Shown here: positions 11,153-19,987 of the stretch, piece after piece
Layout: each line of letters begins with the position of its first letter
Position numbering within the stretch: the first letter of the stretch is position 1
Notes under the pieces: model-generated
Database searches by the model: none
Told to the model about the DNA's origin: nothing
Seen by the model: only the letters and a program-made list of their open reading frames with translations
Position numbers and translations under genes: made by a program
Assembly (NCBI GenBank): GCA_020746995.1
Contig: JAGPXD010000004.1
Location: forward strand, 992,001 to 1,056,000
Source: Plectosphaerella cucumerina
Taxonomy: Eukaryota > Ascomycota > Sordariomycetes > Glomerellales > Plectosphaerellaceae
DNA: 64,000 nucleotides
Direction of reading: 5' to 3'

Positions 11153-11473
11153 ATGCCCGGCTCATCAGTCTACCTCGTCCTCTGGCGCGACTCGGCCAGC
11201 GCAGAGTTCCTTGTCGTCGCAGCATACGCCACCCTGACCGACGCCAACTCGCACGCACGCCGCATGGGCAATGAGATCCTCTCCGACGGCCTGACAAGCC
11301 TCGGCGCCTCGGAACCAGACCTGCGCGGCATCGGCGCCGAGCCGCTACGCTGGGACACGGCTGATGGGCTTTCGTGTTGGGTTGAAGAGCACATCGTCAA
11401 GAGCCCCGACGATGCGGCGCGAGAGGACGAGGCGAGAAAGGAGGCAAAGACAGGCGAGGACAAGGCCGCATGA
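11153..11473 (+). CDS. Small conserved-looking protein of unknown function
   Basis: A 106-residue intronless gene. I chose the ATG at 11153, beginning MPGSSVYLVLWRDSASAEFL, because the upstream in-frame segment from 11000 looks like leader sequence. The N-terminal half alternates short strands and helices (VYLVLWRD, FLVVAAYATLTDANSHARRM) and then GLSCWVEEHIVKSP, suggesting a small alpha/beta domain. The last 25 residues are highly charged (DDAAREDEARKEAKTGEDKAA) and probably disordered. There is no signal peptide or membrane segment. I do not recognise the family. It lies tail-to-tail with the acyl-CoA synthetase gene. Confidence 0.7.
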   Translation: MPGSSVYLVLWRDSASAEFLVVAAYATLTDANSHARRMGNEILSDGLTSLGASEPDLRGIGAEPLRWDTADGLSCWVEEHIVKSPDDAAREDEARKEAKTGEDKAA

Positions 11474-11598
11474 GCGAGGATGCAAAGTTTGACGGCTCTG
11501 GTATTCCTTCTACACCTTTATACATCTCGTCTCTAGACTCTACGCTCTAGCCTCTAGCTTCTACTTGCCTAAATGCAACAAATCTCACGTCTATCCTT

Positions 11599-13271
11599 CT
11601 ACAGCTTGGCCTTGGGCACATCCTGCTTCTGCATCGTCTCGGCCACGATGCGGCGCTGGATCTTACCAGTAGCCGTCTTGGGCATGATATCGGTAAAGTA
11701 AATCTGACACGCAATGTTAGCATGGCAGTGGCAGAAGAGAATTGTGCAATAATATGACGCACCTTCTTCGGCACCTTGAACTTGGCCAGCTTGTCGGCAA
11801 CCCAGCCGCGGAGCTCCTCCTGGTCCAGCTTCTCACCCTGCTTGACGACAACAGCAACGCCGATATCCTGACCGTACATGTCATCAGGAATGGCGAAGCT
11901 GACAGCCTCGGACACGGCGGGGTGGCGGGTCAGCACGTTGTCAAGCTCAATAGGGCTGATCTTCTCGCCGCCCTTGTTGATGAGCTCCTTGATGCGGCCG
12001 GTGATGATCACGTAACCGTCCTCGTCCTTCTTGCCCTGGTCTCCGGTGCGGAAGAAGCCGTTGTTGCGGTGGTAGGCACCCTCGTTGGCCGTAGGGTTGT
12101 TGAGGTAGCCCGAGGTGACGTTAGAGCCCTTGATGCAGATCTCGCCCTCGGCGCCCTGGGCCAGCTCGTTGCCCTGGTCGTCGAGGATGCGAACGTCAAC
12201 GCCCTGACCGAGGCCAACGGTGCCGGGCTTGCGCTTGGCGGGCGGCAGGGGGTTGGACGTCATTTGGTGAGCGGCCTCGGTCATGGCGTAGGCCTCGAGC
12301 ACGGGTGCCTTGTATGTCTCCTCGAGCTTGTGGAAGACGGTTGGCGAGAGCGGCGACGAGCACGAGCGGATGAAGCGAATCTGGGGCAGCGGGTTGGGGG
12401 TCGGGTTCTTGAGCAGGATCTGGTGGATGGTGGGCACAGCCGTGTACCAGTTTGCGCCGTGGGCGGCAAAGTCCTGCCAGAACTCGGTAGCTGAGAACTT
12501 TGTCGGGACGACCATGCTGCCGCCGCTGAGAAGGGGGGCCAGCAGGGCGCAGAGCAGGCCGTGGACGTGGAACAGGGGCATGACCAGCATGGTGCGATCC
12601 TTCTCGGTGAGCTGGTAGGTCTGCTGAATGTTGTGCATGGTCCTCGTCAGGTTGGCGTGGCTGAGAGGGACGACCTTGGGGCGGGAGGTGGTGCCGCTGC
12701 AAGCTCCGTTAGCATCTTTCTCTTCTAAACTCACTCTCATCGTGATCACTCACCTCGTGTGCAGAACCAGGGCGACATCGTCGGCCTCAGGGCTGAGCAG
12801 CGGCTGGGCAGGGGCACCGGTGAGGGCGCCCAGCTCCTTGACGTCCAGGGCAACCTCCTTCTTGACGGGGTCCCAGTAGGACTCAGCGATGGCAGCGTTG
12901 AACTTCTTGGCAGCGCGCACAGCAGGGGCGTTGGCTGCGTAAGCTCCCCTGGGAACGAGGACGATGGCTGACTTGACATCGTCGATGTAGAACTCAAACT
13001 CGTCCTGCTTGTAGGCAGGGTTCAGTGGGGCGGCAATACCGCGCTGCCATGATGCGGCAAGGAAACCGACGATGAACTCGTACGAGTTGACGGTGGCGAT
13101 GGACACGGGCGACCCGCGGGTGATGCCGATGGCGGCGAGCTTGCTCTGGAACGCCGTCGTCTCCCGGACGAGATCGGCGTAGGTGACGGTCAGGGGGGTG
13201 GGCCTGGACGGGATGATGATGGCCGTCGAGGACGGGCTGCCCTTGACGGCGGTCTTGAGGGTGAGAGCCAT
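11599..13271 (-). CDS. PCS60: Peroxisomal acyl/oxalyl-CoA synthetase (Pcs60-type AMP-forming ligase)
   Basis: An ATP-dependent acid:CoA ligase of the ANL superfamily, closest in motif order and size to yeast Pcs60/Fat2, known as a peroxisome-associated oxalyl-CoA synthetase. I read exons 13271-12754, 12696-11763 and 11703-11599, giving 518 residues. The ATP-binding loop HTSGTTSRPK (171-180) is built across the first splice junction. Further motifs are AYAMTEAAHQM, FRTGDQG and ITGRIKELINKGGEKI. The last exon supplies the catalytic C-terminal lysine in PKTATGKIQRR and ends in Ala-Lys-Leu, a peroxisomal PTS1 signal. The start is MALTLKTAVKG; the frame upstream reads as leader sequence. Retention of the last 59-nt intron would replace the catalytic tail and PTS1. 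Specificity for oxalate is inferred from family resemblance. Confidence 0.9.
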
Positions 13272-14082
13272 GGCTGTGGAGGAGGTGGTTGTGAGTGGTA
13301 CGGTGAGAGGTGGTGTCTGTCTGATGCAGCGCTGAGCAGAGCAGAGTAGAGGGAGACTCGGCGCCGGGCCGATGGATATTTCTCGGACGAGAGAGCGGGA
13401 TGGCGTGCTCGGCACTAGAGCCGATGGAGGGCGTGGGAGTGAGAGATAAGAGCGTGGGATGTCGATGGCCGGTCGTAGATGATGGTGATATATGATGAGA
13501 TGGAATTAGATGAGGAGGTGAACAGGAGAGAGCGTGTGTCAAGAGACGAAAGAGACCAAAGCACAAGAGACGGAAAGTCGTCATCCAACTTGAAGCATGG
13601 AAGAGCATCCCGCCGGCAGGAGCCCGACTCGTGCCTTCCCTGACTGCTGTTGCGGTGCGTGTCTTGGCCGGTGTCGGGTGGGTTTCCGGCGGGTCAAAGT
13701 CGGGGAATCTGAGACGGGCAGCCTATGGGAGGGCCTGCTTTCAGGGGTCTCCAGGGGCTGCCCAGGGGTCTCCAGCGGTTCGAGCCCGCCATCCCGCCTC
13801 GGCATTAGCGTGTGCCCTGCTGAAGGTCCCGCCAGCAGGCCCGACACCTTTACCGGCTACACTTTCCGATACTCCACTGAGTCCGGCTAAAACTGCTCTC
13901 CAGGACTCCTGGGCGCCTTCTCTCACATTTCGACGAGAGCTTCAACACCACCACAAATCAAGACCACACATCACCACCAGCGCCTGGAGTTCACCCACCA
14001 TACCACATTTTACCTCAACACGTAGCGAGACTCAACACCTGCGGTCGCGCGTACCCCCCGAAAGGCACCGCCTACCACCACA
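13272..14082. other. Shared divergent promoter region (acyl-CoA synthetase / SPF45)
   Basis: This 811-nt stretch lies between two divergent start codons. The right-hand 150 nt, rich in C, A and short CACCA runs, looks like the SPF45 5' leader. No gene is seen. Confidence 0.5.
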
Positions 14083-15684
14083 ATGGCAGCACCACCTCCC
14101 CCGCCGCCACCGCGGGGAGGCGGCCTGTCCCTCTACGCCAACCTCCTTGAGCCCGCTGCGGACACATCATCGGCCACGATCTCGAGCGCCCCCGTCCGAT
14201 ACGACCAGGCCGGCGACGACAAAGACGCCTCGGCTACCAGGAAGCCCTTAGACCCATGTCCTTGACCGCCCTCCCCTACTCCATCCACGCGCCCCGCGCT
14301 CACATGTTGCTCAGCCCTCCGCTTCCAGCCCATCCGCCGACCACAGGCGAAACCCACCCGCCCCCAGAAGCCCGCCTTTCCCAGGCCCGCTGCGGCGCAG
14401 ACGGCCTCAACGCCTGCGGCAGCTCCGCCGCCGACCGCCGCCTCAGCACAGGCACCGGCTCCCGGAAAGACCACCCTCGCCGACTGGGCGGCAACCGAGG
14501 AGGACGAGTGGCGGTACGGGCTGGGTGAGAAGCGCCAGCGCGGCGGGCGCAAGAAGAAGAAGAACAAGCGCTACGGCGACCAGCTCGAGACGGACTGGGA
14601 CGAGCTCTACGACCCCACCAAGCCGACAAACGTAGAGGAGTACCTGCGCAGCGATGAGCGCATCCGCGAGGTGCAGGATTGGAAGGCTGTGCTTTACAGA
14701 CACCGCCGGCGGCGGGTGTCTACAGACGAAAGCGAGGAAGATGTGCGGCCGACCAACAGTATGTCCCATTGGAGGGAGGGTGATGCTCGCAGACCGAGTG
14801 CTGACAGTCCCCAAGACCAGTTCGCGCCGCCGCCAAATTATGCCTTCGCTCCCCCACCGATGTCGCCGCCACGGCCGCCGCGATCTCCGACACCTCCTCC
14901 GCCCCCTCCCCCAGGAGAGCCAGCTACAACCGCGGCGACCATCTCGCGCGCTCCCGTGCGGTACACGCCGCAGGAACAAGCGGCCGACGATGTGATCGAG
15001 GACAGCACCAATATGCCCTCAGCTGCTGAACCCCCTTCAGACGAGCCTCGCTCGCTGCGGCCAGGTCAGGCAGGGTTCGCGAAGCGGCTCATGGCCAAGT
15101 ATGGCTGGACAAGGGGCACGGGACTCGGTGCGGACGAGTCGGGCATCCTCGACCCGTTGCGCGTGCAGGTGGAGAAGCGCCGGCGCAAGGCCGATGCCGA
15201 CGGCGGCGGCTGGGCGGATCCAGCGAACAAGGCGCGCATCATCGGCGGCTCTCGCAAGGACGACGGGGCGTCCCGTTTCGGACCCATGAGCGAGGTGGTG
15301 GTGCTGCGCAACATGCTTGAGGGCATGCCAGACCTGCGACATGAAGTTGAGGAAGGTCTGGGCCAGGAGATTGGAGAAGAGTGCGGCGAGAAGGTGAGCA
15401 GGCACACCCTCGAGTGGCCGCGGGTGAATGTGTGCTAATGCGGCAGCAGTACGGCCGAGTGGAACGGCTCTACATCGACGTGGACAACCGGCAGGTGTTC
15501 ATCCGGTTCACAAACTCCGTGTCTGCGCTACGAGTATGTGTGACCCTTCCAACGAGAGTGGTGGCATGTCATGCTGACTTTTTGGTAGGCGGTCAACGAG
15601 CTCGATGGACGCATCTTCAACGGCAACACGGTTGCAGCGGCGTTTTACGACACGGAGAAGTTTGAGCGGGGGGACTATGTCTAA
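14083..15684 (+). CDS. Splicing factor SPF45/RBM17-like (G-patch plus UHM domain)
   Basis: Nuclear pre-mRNA splicing factor with the SPF45/RBM17 (plant DRT111) layout. Four exons (14083-14257, 14315-15393, 15450-15533, 15589-15684) give 477 residues. The N-terminus has SLYANLLEP and the repeated motif SSAPVRY / SRAPVRY, followed after the first intron by LRFQPIRRPQ. The middle includes LADWAATEEDEWRYG and a Pro-rich linker. The G-patch runs from about 312 to 356 (GFAKRLMAKYGWTRGTGLG). A C-terminal RRM of the UHM type begins near 385 and contains RLYIDVDNRQVFIRF and the RxF motif Arg454-Ile-Phe456 that binds U2AF-ligand peptides in this family. The first donor (ATGTCC) is weak, but the splice is needed to skip a TGA at 14263 and restores a conserved-looking junction. 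It shares a divergent promoter with the acyl-CoA synthetase gene. Confidence 0.9.
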
Positions 15685-16466
15685 GAGGCGTGTATGGATA
15701 GGTTGCGAAGCGATTGCTCGTCGATGTCCCCCTCTTCGGAGAAACCACGGGCCTGGAGGTATTGATGCTTTCAGCACCTCAGAACCTCAACGTAGCGTTT
15801 CCATCGGGCAAGACGGACACGTCGAGGCAGCCGCCGGCCTTGATGCCGGGGAAGACAACCGACATCCTCTTTGCGAGTGCGGTAGTCGACGCTCTTGAAA
15901 CGACCCTGGAGCCTCTTCAAAGGCCAGCAGCCGGAGATGGGGTTGTAATCCACGGTTCAGCGACCTGGCGACCCCAAGCGTGGCGCTGGCGGAGGGTGCT
16001 GTCTAGGGTGGCGGCCAAGTCAGCCTCGACAAGAAGGATCTTCCCATTACAGGCCGAGAAGGCGCACTACTTATGTTGGCTCAGCCTCCGGGGGATTATC
16101 GATCAACAGCGAACTAGTAGGCGATTCTGCTGGTGACGACAGAGGTACATGACGCGTGTTCCTGGAGACTTCACCAGAGGTAGAATGCGTCAAGTACTCA
16201 TCCAACGCGATCGAGTGATGCGCAGTCGTGGCAGTATAAGATGAAAGAGCTACGTGTACTCGTGCTTGTATTGAGGAGGATTGGACTTTGGCTCTTCAAC
16301 CACTCTTTAGGCACCAGGTGAGGAAGATCGGCGCAGGATGCAGGCACCAACATAAGCACACCGCCCCATGATATAATACGGAGCTCGTGGACTTTCATCA
16401 TCCTAAACATACCCCGCAGTCTAGCAATCATCACCATATCTCTTCTCACCTTGATCTCAAGCCGAA
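15685..16466. other. Intergenic region, no gene seen
   Basis: A 782-nt region between two plus-strand genes. The 140-codon frame at 15714-16136 has no family resemblance and no credible start context. The last 100 nt are less GC-rich and presumably hold the promoter of the next gene. Confidence 0.5.
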
Positions 16467-17916
16467 ATGATGGGGGCCAACACATCGAGCGTGCCGGGCA
16501 TAAGCGACGCCGAGTTCCGGGAGCAAGTCGAAAGCGGACAACTTCCTGTCTACCGACATGAGCTGATGTTGCGCATCGCACTCATCTACTTGGGCGATAA
16601 CTTCATGCACGGCGGGGTATTTGACAGTCTGGAAAAGCTCCATTCGCGCGGCTGGTCCTTTGGAAAGGGGGACTTGAAGTTTAACCGGTAAACTACTCGC
16701 CAGCACCACTGTCTCATAGAGGTCGAGTCCGCTAACCACTGGAGTTGCTAGCACCTTGGACATCTTCTACCTATCTCAGCTTACAGCCTGTGTTTACCGT
16801 TCAACCAACTCCCAACCACGGAATAAGTCCGAAAAGTCATCATACGTGGACAACTTTGGCCCATTCTACGCCAAATACTGCGAGCTCCTCCACGCGGACG
16901 TCTGGAAAGAGTACTACACACCATCATTCCTCGCAAAGAGTTCCCGCTTCTGGCGCCTCCCCAACCTCCGAGACCTCACCGATTCAAGCGACCAGCTGGG
17001 AGAAGTACGGCGGTCGGGGATCGGTCACCATGTCAAGCTTCCGCGGTGGGCATTCCTCGTTCGAACGACACAGCTCAGACAGCAGACGCTCTCGCATGAA
17101 GTTATAGCAGAGCTGGCTATTTCTACTTTAAAGGAGACGATAGAGCGTCAAAGGAGGGACGTTCCTGAGATTGCGCCTTACTCGGAGACTCAGGCGCGGT
17201 TCTGGCTCGAGTATTTTCAGAAACACTTCCAACCGAATTCACCCCCAGGAAAGCCTCACGCGTCGCTATGGAGTTTTCTGCAGACATGGGGCACGCTCGT
17301 CGGGCAGGGATACTATGACGTCCGGGAGTGGGAGAGGCATTATACGCGACAGCGGTGGGAGTCGACATCCTCGGAAGCCCTGGAGCCTGATCTTGATGGC
17401 TCGAGGAAGAGCGAGGTACAGTGGTGCGGGTGGCCGGACGGGGGTGTTTCGGTAGTAGTGAGCATGATGGGACGGGAAGAGGAGCTTGGTAGCGAGGAGG
17501 AGGTTGATTTCCTCGCTGCCGTTGCGGTGAAGGAAATCGAGGCCGTGGATGGGGATGAGGGCATGGATTATGCGATGCGCTCGTATATGCTTCTGGGGTG
17601 CTTGCGGGCTACGTATGAGACGGATCGGGAGGTGTATGTTGAAGAGCTGAAGCGACGAATTGCGGAAGGGGGCAGGCTTGACGAGAAGGATGTTGAGCCT
17701 TGGGTTGAGAGTGTGCTGGAGGTCATGGAGCCATATGCAGCGGAGGGCGCTGCTACTGCGAAGAGACCTGTGGATGCAGCAGGCTGGAGGGAGCTTCTCC
17801 GGCTGGTACTGGTGGAAAACGGGCAGCTCTTTGCGCGGTGGAAGAAGTCGGGACGTCCTCAGGATCTTCCCTTCGCGTTGAAGCCCAGGCTGGACCAGAC
17901 GAAGACTATGGGCTGA
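16467..17916 (+). CDS. Uncharacterised protein, 461 residues
   Basis: Two exons (16467-16687, 16752-17916) joined by a 64-nt intron give 461 residues. I do not recognise the family. The protein is mostly helical with many Trp, Tyr and charged residues and no signal peptide or membrane span, so it is probably cytosolic or nuclear. The N-terminal 75 residues read like a folded helical unit (HELMLRIALIYLGDN, GVFDSLEKLHSRGWSFGKGD) that continues across the splice into TLDIFYLSQLTACVYRS, which supports the junction. A central block (YSETQARFWLEYFQKHF, then QTWGTLVGQGYYDVREWERHY) precedes an acidic helix (REEELGSEEEVDFLAAVAVKEIEAV). The gene ends 10 nt before the end of an oppositely oriented kinase fragment. 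Coding status is well supported; function is unknown. Confidence 0.8.
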
Positions 17917-17926
17917 TAGACTGGGC

Positions 17927-18427
17927 TCACAGCCCGGTTATAGCTTTCAAGTCCTCCCCCACGGCCTTGGCAGAATCGCACCCAAAGCAATGGCATCGCG
18001 TGATGATATGACGCGCGATATTGTCCTCTTCAACAACAGGCATCGTGCCGCTTTCAACAATGTCCCAAATATCACCTTCCACTCCCTCATATGGCCCCTT
18101 CCACGAAGTAATCTCGTAAATCGCCGAGCCTAGGGCATACAACTCCCGTTCCATAATGGAATGCTTGCAAGCCTGGATTTCTGGCAGGGCAGGACAAGAC
18201 CGTGGCTCGTAGGTGTGATTTCCGAACTCGGGGTACACGCCTTCGAGCGAAGAGCTCGCGAAATCACACAGCTTGAGATTGCCGTCATCGAAGACGAGGA
18301 TGTTTCGGGTGGAGAGGTCGCCCCAGATAACGCCCCGAGAATGGAGGAACGCAACGCTCTCGGCGAGGACGACCGCCATCTCCAACCGCTTTGCTATGGA
18401 GGGGACATTAAACTTCTGATGTTCTCG
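17927..18427 (-). pseudogene. Protein kinase C-lobe remnant lacking the N-lobe
   Basis: This frame encodes only the C-terminal lobe of a protein kinase-like domain. Visible elements are the helix before the catalytic loop (SIAKRLEMAVVLAESVAFLHSR), a catalytic loop GVIWGDLSTRNIL that keeps the catalytic Asp and Asn but has Trp in place of the usual Arg, and LCDFAS where DFG is expected. Later comes MERELYALGSAIYEI, with Glu where the conserved Asp of the F helix sits. The frame is closed by TGA at 18430-18428 just upstream. The next 240 nt towards the Ecm33 gene show no glycine loop, VAIK lysine or other N-lobe sequence in any frame. The first internal ATG is at 18379. It may be a truncated pseudogene or an atypical short product; a missed 5' exon beyond the neighbouring gene is unlikely. 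Confidence 0.72.
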
Positions 18428-18665
18428 TCACACGAGGCTGACTTCTGATGCCGCCTAAGCACATCCCACTGACATCACTTGGAAGTCCAAATCGTTCGTG
18501 TCTAACCGTCATCCAGTATTAAGTCTAGCCGTCTCCTCGTACGCGAGTAGCCGACAGGAGAGCGCGGGGACCCGCAACCAAGCTATGTCAAGGCGTTATT
18601 GCAAAGAAAGGAGACAAACGCCACCACACCCGAGCCCGTGTTTCAATTGCTCACACAAATCCATC

Positions 18666-19987
18666 TTACAGCTGGGAGAAGATGGCGACGACACCGACAG
18701 CGGCGAGGGCGACAAGGTTGGCCGAGAGGGAGCCAGCAGCGTTGCCGTCGTCGTTGTTGGAGCTACCGCCGCCGCCGTTGCTACCACCGCTGGAGTTGAC
18801 ATTGTCCTCGTTGTTGGCCTCGTCTTCCTCGCCGCGGCAGGCGTACTCGCCCTTGATCTCGTTGCCCTCCATCTCGTCGAAGACACTGCAGCTGCTCCTG
18901 ATCTCCTCGGTGCTGAGGAGAACGAAGTCGCCGGCGGCGCGCTCGAGGGCAGGCAGGGAAACGCTGGCAAGCAGTTAGCAGGAGAGCTTCGCAAAGTGGA
19001 GTGACAAGGGGGAATTACTTCTGGAAGTTGCCACCGAGACGGATAGCGCCACCGGTCTGCTCAAGAGCGGGGAAGCCGTCGACAACCGCGAGCTTGGTGT
19101 TGTTGATGAGGGTCAGGGAACCGCCAATCTCGGTGAGGAGGGGGAAGGTGAGGTTGGTGATATCGAGGTTGGCGACAAAAGCGAGATCGCCCTTCTCAAC
19201 CGTGGTAAGGTTGGGAGCGGAGAACGAGGTCATGCTACCGTCGTCGAAACGGATCGAGTCGTTGATGTACTGCAGGGCGGGGAGGTTGACCTCGGCGACG
19301 TCGGTGAAGCCGAGGTTGTTGGCCCAGATGAGGTCGGGCAGGCTGACGACGAGGTCGGCGCCGTTGGAGGCGAAGGTCAGCTCCGTGGTGACGTTGGCGA
19401 GGGTGCTCTCGTAGGTCTGGAGACGGTCGTTGTTGTTGATCTTCATGACGCTGACGCTGGACACCTTGAACTCGCTAAGACTGGACAGGGCAGTGTCGGA
19501 GATCTCGACCTCGTCGGCGCTGGTGACACCCGACTGGCCCAGCTGGATAGAGTTGAGCTCGGGCAGATGGATCCACCGGATGGAGCCGATGTCGGTCAGG
19601 GAAGGCATCTGGATGCCGCGGATCTGGGTCAGGGCCTCGAGGTGGAACTCCTTGTCGATGGTGGCCAGGTTGGGGGAGCTCAGCTGGGTGATGGCCGAGG
19701 CGTTGGTGATGATGAGGCTGCCCCTGATCCTGGCGACGCCGCCGATGACAAGGTTGCCGGAGACCTCGGAGTCGACGATGAGGTCCTTCTCCAGGGTGGT
19801 GCAGGGGATGTCAGTGGCCTGAGCGATGCTGGTGACGGTGAAGTCGTTGCGGCAAGCGCTGGCCTGGCCTGAATCGCAAAAGGGTCAGCGGGAGGCACCA
19901 AGGCGGCGATCGAATGGGGAATTACTTGCCGGCAACGAGCTGCGCGCCAATGACGGCGGCAGCCGAGAGAATCTTGACGGACTGCAT
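18666..19987 (-). CDS. ECM33: GPI-anchored cell-wall protein, Ecm33/Sps2 family
   Basis: A secreted, GPI-anchored protein of the Ecm33 family, needed for normal wall organisation in fungi. Three exons (19987-19930, 19868-19019, 18963-18666) give 401 residues. Exon 1 is a signal peptide (MQSVKILSAAAVIGAQLVAG). The body is a leucine-rich beta-solenoid of receptor-L-domain type with repeats such as LPDLIWANNLGFTDVAEV and FPLLTEIGGSLTLINNTKL, many N-glycosylation sequons, and Cys near both ends. The C-terminus is a Ser/Gly/Asn-rich region followed by a hydrophobic tail (ANLVALAAVGVVAIFSQL), the GPI-attachment signal. The frame at the first intron works only with a GC donor (G|GCAAGT) and a CAG acceptor. 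A second, 886-nt intron probably splits the leader. The downstream neighbour is the kinase remnant. Confidence 0.92.

Noticed and set aside
11742..12494. 250-codon plus-strand frame opposite the acyl-CoA synthetase
   Set aside because: Leu/Val/Gly-rich antisense shadow of the enzyme's main exon; no independent start context or domain.
8730..13271. Possible biosynthetic cluster (acetyltransferase, dehydrogenase, CoA ligase side by side)
   Set aside because: The acetyltransferase is the housekeeping NatA subunit, the ligase is a Pcs60-type peroxisomal enzyme, and there is no backbone synthase, transporter or regulator.
15714..16136. 140-codon frame downstream of the SPF45 gene
   Set aside because: No protein-like pattern, no homologous motif and no promoter-like sequence before it; probably 3' UTR and intergenic DNA.
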